NCBI GenBank assembly: GCA_026004675.1
Contig: BPJP01000012.1
Coordinates: 62,001-126,000 of the forward strand
DNA: 64,000 nucleotides
Direction: 5' to 3'
Source: Gemmatales bacterium
Lineage (GTDB): Bacteria; Planctomycetota; Planctomycetia; Gemmatales; Gemmataceae
Within the stretch, counting starts at the first letter, position 1, and each line of letters opens with the position of its first letter. This document shows, in pieces, positions 9,130 through 20,564 of the stretch. The translations under genes were made by a program, and so were the position numbers. The notes below the pieces were generated by a model. It saw only the letters and a list, made by a program, of their open reading frames with translations, was not told the origin of the DNA and did not search any database.

Positions 9130-10014
9130 ATGGGACGTTATCCTATGCCCGACATCATATCGGATATCGACGTTATCCAGCACATCGGCCGCATGCCGTT
9201 GCGAAAATCCGACGCCAACAAGGGAAATTTCGGCCGAGTGCTTGTTGTGGCGGGAAGTGTGGGAATGTCCGGAGCAGCTGCTCTTTGTGGCACTGCCGCT
9301 TTGCGGAGCGGCGCGGGACTTGTTCGACTGGCAGTTCCGGCCTCGATCCTGCCCATGGTCGCCGCGTTCAATCCGTGCTATACGACGATTCCTCTAGCGG
9401 AAACCACCGACGGCTTGCTGGCCGAAGTGGCCGTCGTCAGGGTGGCCGAGTTGCTGGTCGAAAATGATGTCATCGCTGCCGGCCCAGGTTTGGGACGGGC
9501 AGCCGGCGTAACCAGCGTCATCCATGCCCTGTTGGCATCCAACAGACCGCTGGTGCTCGACGCGGACGGCCTGAACGCGGTCCAGGACGAGGTCAATCGC
9601 CTCAAACGATCCGCACCTGTGGTCATCACGCCTCACCCGGGAGAATTCGCTCGACTCTTGCAGACGACAGCCAGCGACGTACAACACCATCGCATCGAAT
9701 TCGCTGTCTCGTTTGCCCGCGAACATAATGTCGTCGTCGTCTTGAAAGGACAGGGAACGATCGTCACCGACGGCCGAAGGCTGTACCACAATACGACGGG
9801 CAACCCAGGAATGGCGACAGGAGGCACAGGAGATGTGCTGACCGGCGTCATTGCCGGTCTTGTTGGACAGGGGATGGAACCATTCACAGCAGCCGCACTC
9901 GGAACACGTGTTCACGGTCTGGCGGGAGATATGGCCCGAAACCAGGTCGGGGAAATATCTTTGATCGCCTCGGATCTGCTCAACTATTTGCCTCGAGCGT
10001 TCCGTGAATATTGA
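9130..10014 (+). CDS. ADP/ATP-dependent NAD(P)H-hydrate dehydratase
   Basis: This is the NnrD/CARKD dehydratase domain (about 294 residues) that repairs hydrated NAD(P)H. Recognisable blocks are KGNFGRVLVVAGS, MSGAAALCGTAALRSGAGLV, AAGPGLGR, LVLDADGLNAV, ITPHPGEFARLL and the nucleotide site NPGMATGGTGDVLTG. The epimerase (NnrE/YjeF-N) domain found fused in many bacteria is absent, so that activity must be encoded elsewhere. ATG 9130 has a GGAG about 10 nt upstream; ATG 9145 is an alternative. Divergent from the SDR gene. Confidence 0.9.
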   Translation: MGRYPMPDIISDIDVIQHIGRMPLRKSDANKGNFGRVLVVAGSVGMSGAAALCGTAALRSGAGLVRLAVPASILPMVAAFNPCYTTIPLAETTDGLLAEVAVVRVAELLVENDVIAAGPGLGRAAGVTSVIHALLASNRPLVLDADGLNAVQDEVNRLKRSAPVVITPHPGEFARLLQTTASDVQHHRIEFAVSFAREHNVVVVLKGQGTIVTDGRRLYHNTTGNPGMATGGTGDVLTGVIAGLVGQGMEPFTAAALGTRVHGLAGDMARNQVGEISLIASDLLNYLPRAFREY

Positions 10015-10100
10015 TTTTTTGTTTTGCCGGAAGAAATTTGGCGGAGTATTTTATCCGAGACTCCTCTAAACAACGGAAAGAATGAACCAGCGATCCTGAA

Positions 10101-10127
10101 GTAGCCGGGCTTCAACAATCGGGCTAC
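10101..10127. repeat. Small inverted repeat (GTAGCC...GGCTAC)
   Basis: An imperfect palindrome with arms GTAGCC (10101-10106) and GGCTAC (10122-10127) in the gap after the NAD(P)HX dehydratase gene. A longer related hairpin containing GCCGGG and CCCGGC followed by TAC lies at 41095-41119. It may be a dispersed intergenic palindrome of this genome. Two copies are too few to be sure. Confidence 0.35.
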
Positions 10128-10161
10128 GCTGTCAAACAGATTCGGAAAGAGTACAAGAACA

Positions 10162-10881
10162 ATGAACCTTCTTTGTCCGAGTTGCCAGCAGAAATTGAAT
10201 GTACCCGATCAGCACGCAGGGCAGTTAATGAAATGCCCGCTGTGTGCCAACACGTTTACCGTCCCATCGCTTCCTTCCGCGCCGGCGGCGCCTCCTGTAA
10301 CGTCGGCATCGTCTTCGACCAATACGCCGGCACCGCCGCCGTCAGCGCCGGAAATGCCTGCAGGTACATACCACCACATTTATACCATCTGGATCAGTCC
10401 TCGCGTGGTCGGCTTTCTTCCCGCTGCCGCGCTGGCGCTTGTGCTGCTGCTGATGTTTCTTCCGTGGTTGACAAGTGCCACCGGTAGCGACTCCGCTAGT
10501 GGCTGGTCGGTCTCCTTCAGTAGCGCTCTCGGAATGCTTTATGCTCTTGCGTTTATCGCCACGTTCCTGTTGGCGGCTGTATTTGCCGTTTTGCCTAACC
10601 TGCCGCCGGGCAGTCTTCCGAATGCCGTCGAACAATTCCTGCCGTGGCGCTCTGCAGTCGTGGGTGTTGCCGCTTTGGTGATCCTCATTTTCCTGGTCTT
10701 GCAGATGGTGGCAGGTTTCGGCTTGGAAAAAGAGCCTCAGTTCTCCTATGCCCAGCGGACGTTTTTCTTCCGGTTAGCCGTTTTTTGCCATGTCATCGCC
10801 TTTGTCGGGGCGCTCCTTGACCTCTGGCTGTCACTGCGTGGCCGAAGCGAGCCTATGCCGAAAATCGATATTATGTGGTGA
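10162..10881 (+). CDS. Zinc-ribbon multi-pass membrane protein
   Basis: A 239-residue protein. The N-terminal 32 residues form a zinc ribbon (CPSC, then CPLC), a type widespread in planctomycetes. A Pro/Ala/Ser-rich linker (about 33-68) follows, then four hydrophobic helices. The ribbon is probably cytoplasmic. A weak AAAGAG ribosome site precedes the ATG. The function is unknown. It is convergent with the ACT-domain gene, with only 11 bp between the stops. Confidence 0.75.
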   Translation: MNLLCPSCQQKLNVPDQHAGQLMKCPLCANTFTVPSLPSAPAAPPVTSASSSTNTPAPPPSAPEMPAGTYHHIYTIWISPRVVGFLPAAALALVLLLMFLPWLTSATGSDSASGWSVSFSSALGMLYALAFIATFLLAAVFAVLPNLPPGSLPNAVEQFLPWRSAVVGVAALVILIFLVLQMVAGFGLEKEPQFSYAQRTFFFRLAVFCHVIAFVGALLDLWLSLRGRSEPMPKIDIMW

Positions 10882-10892
10882 GCGCCGGATTC

Positions 10893-11393
10893 TTATTGGA
10901 TCAAGTCTTTTTCCGTATAGATGGTAAAGCCGGCATTTTTCAATGTGGTGACGGCGGTCTCATGGTCATCGACATGCAAGGCCACTGCCGATTTGCCATC
11001 GGGATGGGACAGCAACGGATAAGCATAGTGAATATTGATCTCGGCCATCAGAAGATGCTTGGAAATTTCCAACAAGGGCTGGGCGGTTTCCGGCAGACCA
11101 ACGACTAGCAAGTCGGTTTCGGTCACGGGCAGGTTCGCCTGTCGAAGAATTTCCAAAGCCCGTTCCGGATCGCTCAAAACGATTCGCAGGATCGCACAAT
11201 CCGACATATCGACGATCATCAAAGAAACGATCCGCATGTTGCTGTTTTCGAAGCGGCGGACAACATTGAGCAATTCGCCGATGCGATTCTCTAGAAAGAC
11301 GTTGAATTGGCGGACGCTCGGCCAATCGCGACCTCGCTGTGTTGCGAAACCGACGTCGACTGAACCGGATTCTGATTGGCTGCCGTTACTCAT
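10893..11393 (-). CDS. Tandem ACT-domain regulatory protein
   Basis: A 166-residue protein with two ACT-like regions. The first runs from VRQFNVFLENRIGELLNVV and the second from ISKHLLMAEINIHYAYPLL. ACT domains bind amino acids; this arrangement resembles stand-alone proteins annotated as acetolactate synthase small-subunit-like or amino-acid-binding ACT proteins. The ATG at 11393 is chosen because the extension upstream is low-complexity and has no homology-like pattern. It is isolated on the minus strand, so no target is indicated. Confidence 0.75.
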   Translation of the reverse strand: MSNGSQSESGSVDVGFATQRGRDWPSVRQFNVFLENRIGELLNVVRRFENSNMRIVSLMIVDMSDCAILRIVLSDPERALEILRQANLPVTETDLLVVGLPETAQPLLEISKHLLMAEINIHYAYPLLSHPDGKSAVALHVDDHETAVTTLKNAGFTIYTEKDLIQ

Positions 11394-11776
11394 GGGACGC
11401 GCCTTGCTCTCTTCCTTTGCCGCAAACGGCTGCATCCTGCGACTTCGCAGCCGTGCAAAACCGTCCTGGAATGCTTCGGCCCTTATGACAGATGCTGGGT
11501 TCAAAAGCACAGAATAGCTGAATCGACCCGGGCTTGAAAGGCCGATCCTGTCATCTCGGACAGGTTGCTCCGCGTTTTCAGCCGACAAGCGGATGAGTTC
11601 GCGAACGACCCATCAAGTTAATTTCGTCGGAAAGAAAGGCTGGACTGTTGACAGGGGCGCTCTTTGCTGCCATGATGATGCTTCCTCAGCGAAAGGTCGC
11701 TGGCATCGCGCCAGTGGTTTCAGAAAATACCCACCACGAGAGCCTTTCGACCAAGATTGCAAAGGGAGAACGGTTG

Positions 11777-14509
11777 ATGGTCCAACCCTGCCAGGTTCGC
11801 ATATTGCTCGTGTCGATATCGACAGCCGCCTTCGTCATGGCTGCTTCATCGGTTGGTTTGGCTCAGGAAAAGGCGCCGGCTATCCCCGGCTTCGTGCGCT
11901 TTTACGCCAAAGACGACGCTGACGCCCGACTGGCCGGCAATCTTCTGCTTGGCGAGTTGAACTGCACCTCGTGCCATAAGAGCGACTCCAAGGCAATCGT
12001 CACCAAACAGGCACCAATTCTGGATGGAGTCAGTGGCCGGGTCAAACCCGCGTTCTTGAGGAAATTCATCGCTGATCCGGCGAAAACCAAGCCTGGGACG
12101 ACCATGCCTGATTTGCTCCATGGCGTCGCTCAAGACAAGAAGGCCAAGCAAGTCGAGGCGTTGGTTCATTACCTGGTTTCTTTAGGACCATCCGAACCAT
12201 TGCAAGAATTCCCAAATGTCGGGGCGGCGGAACGCGGCAAAGAATTGTTTCATCAGGTCGGCTGCCTGGCATGCCATGATGCGCGTTCCCCGAATGCTTC
12301 CTCATTGCCGACCTCGGTGCCGTTGGGAGACCCCAAAGCCAAATATACATTGCCCAGCTTGAGCGCGTTCCTGCTCGATCCGCTACATGTCAGGCCCTCC
12401 GGGCGGATGCCGAATCTCAAGCTCTCGAGCCAGGAAGCCCGCGCTATTGCCGCTTATCTCCTCGAACTGCCCGCTGTGGCCAACGTCAAATATCACTATT
12501 ACGAAGGAAACTGGAAGAAACTCCCGGACTTTGGCAAACTGAAACCCATCGTCACAGCGGGCACCAGCAAAATCGACGTCAGCGTCAAGAAACGAGGCGA
12601 CCGATTCGGTCTGCGCTTTGAAGGATATCTTCGCATCGATCGCCAGGGAAAATATCGCTTCTTTCTCGGCTCGGACGATGGTTCGCGATTGACCATCGAT
12701 GGAAAGGTGATCATTGACAATGATGGCGTACACGCCTTCCAAGTGAAATCGGGAACCGCCGACCTGACCAAAGGGCTGCATCCGGTGTTCATTGATTTTT
12801 TTGAAGCGGGAGGAGAAGAACGGTTGCAAGCGGAAATCGAAGGTCCTGGTCTGAAAAAGCAACCACTTGCTGATTTGATGTCGGCTGTCAAGGAACCACC
12901 CAATGTCGAGTCGTTAGCGCTAAAGACCGATGCCGAATTGGTTCGAAAAGGCCGAATTCTCTTCGGCGAACTGGGCTGTGCTTCCTGTCATGCCCTAAAC
13001 GAAAATGGCAAACCGGTGGCATCGAAACGCCAAGCCAAGCCGCTGGAGAAACTCCGACCTGGTACAGGTTGCGTCAGCAAAATGCCCAGCGCCGACTTGC
13101 CGAACTACCGACTCAGTCCTCGCCAGCAAGCCGCCATCAACAGTGCTTTGCAAAAACAGAAACAGACAGCAGATGGCAACGCAATCGCTGCCACCTTGGT
13201 ACGCTTCAATTGCTACGCCTGCCATGAACGGAATCAAATCGGCGGTCCGGAAGAAGCCCGTGACAGTTTCTTCCAGACAACGATGCAGGAAATGGGTGAC
13301 GAAGGCCGCATCCCACCTCACCTGAATGGAGTCGGTGCGAAACTGACGCGGCAATGGTTGGATCGTGTCTTGAGCAACGGTGCCAATGACCGACCCTATA
13401 TGCTCACTCGCATGCCGAATTTCGGTGCGAAAAACGTCGGCCATCTGGCAATGCTTTTCGAGAAAGCGGACCGCCAAAAACCGCTTCCGCAAGTCACTTT
13501 CGACGAACCGATCGACACGATGAAAAAAGCAGGCTGGCAGATGGTCGGGGCCAAAGGTTTCGCCTGCATCAAATGCCACGTTTTCGGTCCCTATCCCGCC
13601 GAAGGAATCCAGTCGATCGACTTGACCCTGATGACTCAAAGGTTGCGCAAAGACTGGTTCAAACGCTATATGCAGAATCCGACGCTTTACCGTCCCGGAA
13701 CACGAATGCCAGCCGCCTGGCCAGACGGGCAATCCCTGCTGAATTCGGTTTTGGAGGGAAATGCCCAGAAACAAATGGAAGCGGTGTGGCTCTATCTTTC
13801 CGATGGCCGACGTGCACGCACGCCAGAAGGAGTGGTCGTGGCGTCGATGGAATTGATCCCCTTCAACGAAGCCATCATCTACCGCAATTTCATCGCCGGC
13901 GGCGGCCCACGGGCCATTGGTGTCGGTTATCCCGAAGGCCGGCATCTCTGCTTCGATGCCAACCGCATGCAACTCGTCCTGCTCTGGCAGGGCGCATTTA
14001 TCGATGCCAAGAAGCATTGGTCCGGTCGTGGTCAAGGGTACCAGCCACCGGCTGGCCAGAACATCGTTAAACTGCCGGGCGAGGTTCCTTTCGCGCTTTT
14101 GGACGACGACAAAACGCCCTGGCCTACTCAAGCAGCCAAAGAACTCGGCTATCGCTTCCGAGGCTACCGGTTGACCAAAGACCAAAGACCGACGTTTTTG
14201 TATTCTTTCGGCGAAATCGCTATCGAAGATTTTCCCAACCCGACCCCGGAAAAAAGCACGACCCCGCTTCGGCGACGTTTCACGCTTCTGGCAACCAAAC
14301 CCGTCGCTAATTTGTGGTATCGAGCTGCTTCGGGAACAAAGATCGAAGCCGCCAAGGACGGCTGGTACGTCGTCGATGACGTCTGGAGAACAAGACTGCA
14401 CGGCGCCGGCAAGCCCGTCCTGCGCCAGTCAGGCAGCCGACTTGAATTGCTGTTGCCTCTATCCTTCGCCAACGGCAAAGTCACTTTCGAACAAGAAATC
14501 CTCTGGTAG
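11777..14509 (+). CDS. Secreted five-haem cytochrome c with PA14 domain
   Basis: A 910-residue exported protein. The ATG at 11777 has a GGGAG 8 nt upstream and gives a signal peptide ending near SSVGLAQ. Five CxxCH haem c motifs are present: CTSCH (residues 63-67), CLACH (162-166), and further on CASCH, CYACH and CIKCH. A PA14-like carbohydrate-binding region lies between the second and third (around YYEGNW, FLGSDDGSRLTIDG). The C-terminal ~200 residues form a domain without a known signature. It is probably a periplasmic or surface electron-transfer protein linked to glycan oxidation, a combination typical of planctomycetes. The substrate is unknown. Confidence 0.9.
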   Translation: MVQPCQVRILLVSISTAAFVMAASSVGLAQEKAPAIPGFVRFYAKDDADARLAGNLLLGELNCTSCHKSDSKAIVTKQAPILDGVSGRVKPAFLRKFIADPAKTKPGTTMPDLLHGVAQDKKAKQVEALVHYLVSLGPSEPLQEFPNVGAAERGKELFHQVGCLACHDARSPNASSLPTSVPLGDPKAKYTLPSLSAFLLDPLHVRPSGRMPNLKLSSQEARAIAAYLLELPAVANVKYHYYEGNWKKLPDFGKLKPIVTAGTSKIDVSVKKRGDRFGLRFEGYLRIDRQGKYRFFLGSDDGSRLTIDGKVIIDNDGVHAFQVKSGTADLTKGLHPVFIDFFEAGGEERLQAEIEGPGLKKQPLADLMSAVKEPPNVESLALKTDAELVRKGRILFGELGCASCHALNENGKPVASKRQAKPLEKLRPGTGCVSKMPSADLPNYRLSPRQQAAINSALQKQKQTADGNAIAATLVRFNCYACHERNQIGGPEEARDSFFQTTMQEMGDEGRIPPHLNGVGAKLTRQWLDRVLSNGANDRPYMLTRMPNFGAKNVGHLAMLFEKADRQKPLPQVTFDEPIDTMKKAGWQMVGAKGFACIKCHVFGPYPAEGIQSIDLTLMTQRLRKDWFKRYMQNPTLYRPGTRMPAAWPDGQSLLNSVLEGNAQKQMEAVWLYLSDGRRARTPEGVVVASMELIPFNEAIIYRNFIAGGGPRAIGVGYPEGRHLCFDANRMQLVLLWQGAFIDAKKHWSGRGQGYQPPAGQNIVKLPGEVPFALLDDDKTPWPTQAAKELGYRFRGYRLTKDQRPTFLYSFGEIAIEDFPNPTPEKSTTPLRRRFTLLATKPVANLWYRAASGTKIEAAKDGWYVVDDVWRTRLHGAGKPVLRQSGSRLELLLPLSFANGKVTFEQEILW

Positions 14510-14732
14510 CGAGCGCTGCTGGGGCCGTTCCGCGGAGATTCTAATGTTCCCTTAATCTTACCGCCGTATGATCGTTTATAACCGGAGGTGATTTTTTTTT
14601 CTCAGTAGGGTGGCCAAAAATCCGCGGAACCTTCGCCAGGCTGGCGCGTTCAATACGTCAACGGTCGCCCGGAAATCCCATCAAGACGATGACTACGCGT
14701 CTTGTTTTTTCAACTTTGAACTGGAGGCAACG

Positions 14733-15152
14733 ATGTATCGACTCTTTGGTCTTGCTCTTTTGACTGTTTGTTTTGTCAGCCTGTCACTGGGCATCGCCGA
14801 TCAGCCGGACAAGAAAAAGAAAGCACCCCGGCAATTCGATCCCGCACAATTTTTTGAAAAACTGGACGCAAACAAGGACGGCAAAATCAGCAAGGATGAA
14901 TACCTCAAGATTCTTGACCGTGTAAAAGAGAAAATCGGCGCCGACAAGGCGGAAAAAGCACGCGGCTTCTTTGAGAAACGATTCCAACTCCTCGACACGA
15001 ACAAGGACGGCTCGATCAGCAAAGAGGAGTTCAAAAAAGGAATCGAAGAAAGAATGAAGCAATTAAAAGGTGGTTTTCGCAATAAAGGAAAGTTCAACAA
15101 ACAAGGGGACTTCAAGAAAAAAGGCGAGTTGCCGAAACGGCGAAGCAAGTAG
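14733..15152 (+). CDS. Secreted EF-hand calcium-binding protein
   Basis: A 139-residue protein with a signal peptide (MYRLFGLALLTVCFVSLSLG) and two EF-hand loops, DANKDGKISKDEY and DTNKDGSISKEEF, each with Asp at positions 1, 3 and 5 and Glu at 12. The C-terminus is strongly basic (Lys/Arg-rich with FNKQGDFKKKGE), which could bind nucleic acid or an anionic surface. A GGAGG site precedes the ATG at 14733. An intrinsic terminator follows about 30 bp after the stop, so it is probably monocistronic. Confidence 0.88.
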   Translation: MYRLFGLALLTVCFVSLSLGIADQPDKKKKAPRQFDPAQFFEKLDANKDGKISKDEYLKILDRVKEKIGADKAEKARGFFEKRFQLLDTNKDGSISKEEFKKGIEERMKQLKGGFRNKGKFNKQGDFKKKGELPKRRSK

Positions 15153-15180
15153 ACAACGTCTTCCCACGTTGAAGTGCAAC

Positions 15181-15217
15181 AGGCGCCGGCGGACCTAGCC
15201 AGGCGCCTTTCTTTTTT
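15181..15217 (+). terminator. Intrinsic terminator after EF-hand gene
   Basis: Arms AGGCGCC (15181-15187) and GGCGCCT (15202-15208) flank a short loop and are followed by TTCTTTTTT. This is a classical rho-independent terminator 28 bp after the stop of the EF-hand gene. Confidence 0.8.
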
Positions 15218-15395
15218 GCTCTCGAGGCGCTATCTCCGCTTTTTCCCGTTTCGCTTTTTCTCCGTTTTGCCTTGATCGCGCATACTGGCTCTGCCCGCGC
15301 TGTTTTCCATCGCGCGAAGGGGCATTGTTCCCGATTCTCGACCAATATATAGTGCCGTTCTGGTGGAAGCTCGGTTCATGGAGGAACCCAGACGG

Positions 15396-17231
<1,836 letters not shown>

Positions 17232-17372
17232 TTGCCCGCCGCTGGTCGATGACAGGACACGAACATGACTGCTAAAATGACAAGGGCGCGGCCGGAAGTT
17301 TCCAGAATGTTTTGCCAGTCCGCCTTCCTGTCGGAGTACCAAACCACCGACAAGACGCCGAACCGAGGTTGT

Positions 17373-18350
17373 ATGACGACACCGATCCGCTTTCTGCCCT
17401 ATCTCCGCCCGATGGTGTGGGGTTCCCGTCGGCTCGCGGACATTCTCGGCAAAACATTGCCGAGTGCCTCGGCCTATGGCGAATCCTGGGAAGTCAGCAG
17501 CCATCCAGTCCACCAGAGTATCGTTGCCGAAGGATCGTGGGCCGGTCGATCTCTCGGACGCTTGGTCCAAGAGAAAGCCAGCGATTTGTTCGGTTCCATT
17601 TCGCTCAACGAGTTCCCTTGGCTCATCAAATTCATTGATGCCGATGATTGGCTTTCGGTCCAGGTGCATCCCGACGATGAGAAAGTGAAAACCTTGTGGC
17701 CTGGGGAACGGGGTAAAACGGAAGCGTGGTTTGTCATCGCGGCGGAAGCAGGCAGCCGGATCTATGCCGGCTTGCTTGATGGCGTCGCTGAAAAAGACCT
17801 GCGTGCCGCCTTGGCGGATGGGGAGGTGACGAGGTGTCTTCATTCCTTTACGCCCCAAGCCGGTGACTGCTTGTTCCTGCCTGCCGGAACGGTTCATGCA
17901 GTCGGTGGCGGAGTCGTCATCGCGGAAGTGCAACAGACCAGCGACGCCACCTTTCGCTTGTTCGACTGGAACCGGCGCGACGCCAACGGACAGTTCCGGC
18001 CATTGCACATCGAGCAAGCCTTGGCGTCGATCGATTGGACAAGTGGTCCGGTCGAAGCGGTTCGTGTTCCGGAATTCGCTGCTTGCACGGAAACAGAGGT
18101 CGCTCGTCCCCTGGTTCGCTGCCCTTATTTCGACCTTGATTATGTTCACGTGGTCGGAGAATCATGGCGTGCCGAATCGACCGGCTTGCATGCTTTGATT
18201 GTGCTGTCAGGCAGCGGACATTTGCTGTCAGCCGACTTGCGAACCTCGGTTACCAGGGGGCAGGTGTGGCTTGTGCCTGCTTTTTCGGACTATGACATTC
18301 AGCCGTCAGGTTCATTGAAATTATTGGTTTGCTCCCTCCCTGCGAAATAA
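17373..18350 (+). CDS. manA: Mannose-6-phosphate isomerase, class I
   Basis: A 325-residue zinc enzyme interconverting mannose-6-phosphate and fructose-6-phosphate. Signatures include WGSRRLADILGK, GESWEVSSHP, WLSVQVHPDD (zinc His ligands) and GDCLFLPAGTVHAVGGGVVIAEVQQ. The C-terminal region (VLSGSGHLL) is a cupin. The ATG at 17373 follows GAGG closely. It lies 140 bp downstream of glmS and upstream of the glycosyltransferase, so the three may supply sugar nucleotides for a surface glycan. Confidence 0.93.
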   Translation: MTTPIRFLPYLRPMVWGSRRLADILGKTLPSASAYGESWEVSSHPVHQSIVAEGSWAGRSLGRLVQEKASDLFGSISLNEFPWLIKFIDADDWLSVQVHPDDEKVKTLWPGERGKTEAWFVIAAEAGSRIYAGLLDGVAEKDLRAALADGEVTRCLHSFTPQAGDCLFLPAGTVHAVGGGVVIAEVQQTSDATFRLFDWNRRDANGQFRPLHIEQALASIDWTSGPVEAVRVPEFAACTETEVARPLVRCPYFDLDYVHVVGESWRAESTGLHALIVLSGSGHLLSADLRTSVTRGQVWLVPAFSDYDIQPSGSLKLLVCSLPAK

Positions 18351-18418
18351 ACCCTTGCGATGGCGATCAGGTGACGCCGTATTTTGCTGCCGTCCCTTCA
18401 CAGAAAAAGGATTTGGTG

Positions 18419-19615
18419 ATGCGAGTTGTCTTGAATCAAGTCTCGGCATTGGGTTTGAAGGCCGGTATCGGTCACTACGCACATCAACTGTATTGCGCTT
18501 TAAGGAAACACGCGCACGATGTGGACAGCATCGAAAGTTATCCCACGGGATGGGTCAGAAAAGTATGCGATTTTTACTCGCGCAGCCGCCCGAGGCTCGA
18601 CAGCAGGCGATCACAATACGACGTTCGCCGTTCGCGTTCTGTGGGGAGCTTTATGTTGGGGGGGTTGCATCAGATCGGTTTCCGCGTGGTGGCCAATCGC
18701 TTTCGCGCCCAGCATGCAAGGCGGCACTATCAGCTTTATCACGAGCCTAACTTCATTCCATTGCCCTGCGACGTGCCGACGCTGGCCACGATCCACGATC
18801 TCAGCCTCTTGCTTCATCCGCAATGGCACACCCCAGAACGCGTCGCCCATTTTCACCGCCATGTCGATCGGGCTTTGAGACAATGCACCTACTTTATCAG
18901 TGGCTCCGAGGCGGCTCGGCGCGAAGCGATCAAGACGTTGAGCATCCCGCCCGAGAGAATTACCCGCATCTATCACGGCATCCGCGAGGACCTGGGGCCA
19001 CAAAGTCCTGCCGTCGTCAAACGCACGCTCGACGAACTGGGCTTGCCACGGCATTACCTCCTGTATGTTGGCACCATCGAGCCGCGAAAGAATCTGCTCA
19101 ACTTGCTCAAGGCCTACTGTGGTTTGCCGGCCAACTATCGAAGTCGATACCCTCTTTTGCTTATAGGTAAGTGGGGATGGAACGCCAAAGAACTGGTCGA
19201 CAGCATTTGCCGACTAAAAGAGAAAGGCGTCATCCACGCTGGCTATGTTCCCGATCGGCATCTGGCGGCCGTCTATAGTGGTGCCCGTGCTCTGGTTTAT
19301 CCCTCCCGGTACGAAGGCTTTGGACTGCCTCCTCTGGAAATGATGGCGTGCGGCGGCGCTGTCTTGGCTTCAACCGCCGATGCGATCGTCGAGACCGTCG
19401 GCCGAAAGGCCTGCCTCCTTGATCCCGATGATGTCGATGGCTGGCGAAAGGCCATGGCGAGGGTCATTGCCGATCAGGATTGGTGGCGGTCACTACGTTA
19501 CGGCACTCTTGACGTCGCTCGCCCGTTTACCTGGGACCGCTGTGCGTTGGAAACGTTGACCGTATACCGCAAACTCTGCGCTCCAGAGAAAAAGCGCGTT
19601 GGCAGAGCAGCCTAA
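18419..19615 (+). CDS. Glycosyltransferase family 4 (GT-B)
   Basis: A 398-residue GT-B glycosyltransferase. The N-terminal region has the GLKAGIGHYAHQL acceptor-side loop and LATIHDLSLLLHPQWHTPE. The C-terminal donor domain has YVGTIEPRKNLLNLL, a central GYVPDRHLAAVYSGARALVYPSRYEGFGLPPLEMMACGGAV block with the catalytic glutamates (EGFGLPPLE), and a final helix. It transfers a sugar, probably mannose-like, from a nucleotide donor to a glycan. The start at 18419 is 69 nt after the manA stop; GGA precedes it. It is a likely partner of manA in polysaccharide synthesis. Confidence 0.9.
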   Translation: MRVVLNQVSALGLKAGIGHYAHQLYCALRKHAHDVDSIESYPTGWVRKVCDFYSRSRPRLDSRRSQYDVRRSRSVGSFMLGGLHQIGFRVVANRFRAQHARRHYQLYHEPNFIPLPCDVPTLATIHDLSLLLHPQWHTPERVAHFHRHVDRALRQCTYFISGSEAARREAIKTLSIPPERITRIYHGIREDLGPQSPAVVKRTLDELGLPRHYLLYVGTIEPRKNLLNLLKAYCGLPANYRSRYPLLLIGKWGWNAKELVDSICRLKEKGVIHAGYVPDRHLAAVYSGARALVYPSRYEGFGLPPLEMMACGGAVLASTADAIVETVGRKACLLDPDDVDGWRKAMARVIADQDWWRSLRYGTLDVARPFTWDRCALETLTVYRKLCAPEKKRVGRAA

Positions 19616-19807
19616 CCGACCATCCGTTTCGGGGCCTTCCCAAGTGTGCAAGATCGCACACCACGGCATCAAATCCCCACACCAGCCAACTCTGAAGACG
19701 CCTAGAAAGGCACGTTCGGCGCTGTCGGCGAACCACTTGCAGTCTTGGCATGAAAATTGCAACCCTTTCAGCAGGATGCAATGTGTGTCGAGAAGGGAGG
19801 TGGAACG

Positions 19808-20026
19808 ATGAAGACGCTCGAACGGCACCGCCTACGCTACGAACCTGACACCTATGGCTGGAAGAGCAGGAACCATCGTCCAATCGACGCCGAAAGGGAA
19901 CCGTGGTTGCCGCTTCAAGACAGCTACCCCGAAGTGGCACGTCCTTTACGACTGACAGGCCTATTGATCCTGGCGATGTTCGTCTTCTTGACCGGGTTTC
20001 TGTTCGCCATTTCGGTCGCCTACTGA
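19808..20026 (+). CDS. Small single-pass membrane protein, 72 aa
   Basis: The polar, basic N-terminal half (MKTLERHRLRYEPDTYGWK) is followed by one hydrophobic helix near the C-terminus (LTGLLILAMFVFLTGFLFAI). An AAGGGAGG ribosome site precedes the ATG by 8 nt, which favours real translation. It lies just upstream of the CBS-domain gene on the same strand. The function is unknown. Confidence 0.6.
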   Translation: MKTLERHRLRYEPDTYGWKSRNHRPIDAEREPWLPLQDSYPEVARPLRLTGLLILAMFVFLTGFLFAISVAY

Positions 20027-20057
20027 TGCTCGGTGGCCAACGAAAGAGGGGGAGAAA

Positions 20058-20513
20058 ATGACAGATATCGATCTGCTGGATAAGACGGCGGCTGACCTGA
20101 TGACCGAAGAGCTGGTCGTGCTCAAAGAGCAAACTTCGCTACAAGAGGCTGGGCGAATTCTGCTGCGCCAAAAAGTTTCGGGGGCGCCTGTTGTGGATGA
20201 AGAGGGACGCTGTGTCGGGGTATTGTCAGCGAGCGATTTCGTCCGTTGGCTGGAAAAAGAAACACCCCACATCGTCGTGGCTTTCGATCCTTTCTATCGG
20301 ATCGAACAAACGGCCAACGTGCCAGACGAACCGATCAGCAAGTACATGACCAGAAACGTCGTGACGGTCCCACCGGACAAGAAAATTGCTGACATTGCCC
20401 GAATGATGCTCGATGCCCACATCCATCGGGTCATCGTCGTAGATAGCGACAACAAGCCAAGAGGGATCGTATCCAGCACGGACTTGCTGGCAGCGTTGGC
20501 TTATGCCAAATAA
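20058..20513 (+). CDS. Two-CBS-domain protein
   Basis: A 151-residue protein made of two CBS motifs. The first is TAADLMTEELVVLKEQTSLQ to VVDEEGRCVGVLSASDFVRWL. The second is YMTRNVVTVPPDKKIADI to VIVVDSDNKPRGIVSSTDLL. Such stand-alone pairs bind adenine nucleotides (AMP, ATP or SAM) and regulate partners. A GGGGGAG site precedes the ATG. The 31-bp gap from the small membrane protein suggests a shared transcript. The regulated partner is not identifiable. Confidence 0.9.
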   Translation: MTDIDLLDKTAADLMTEELVVLKEQTSLQEAGRILLRQKVSGAPVVDEEGRCVGVLSASDFVRWLEKETPHIVVAFDPFYRIEQTANVPDEPISKYMTRNVVTVPPDKKIADIARMMLDAHIHRVIVVDSDNKPRGIVSSTDLLAALAYAK

Positions 20514-20564
20514 AGAAATCGAACCCGCACAAGATCAAAAGGATGTGAAAGCAAAAAGCGGCGC

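Noticed and set aside
12995-14401. Long minus-strand frame over the five-haem cytochrome
   Set aside because: The plus frame holds five CxxCH motifs and a signal peptide; the antisense has none.
15218-15395. glmS ribozyme in the glmS leader
   Set aside because: The gap is short and no ribozyme core sequence was recognised.
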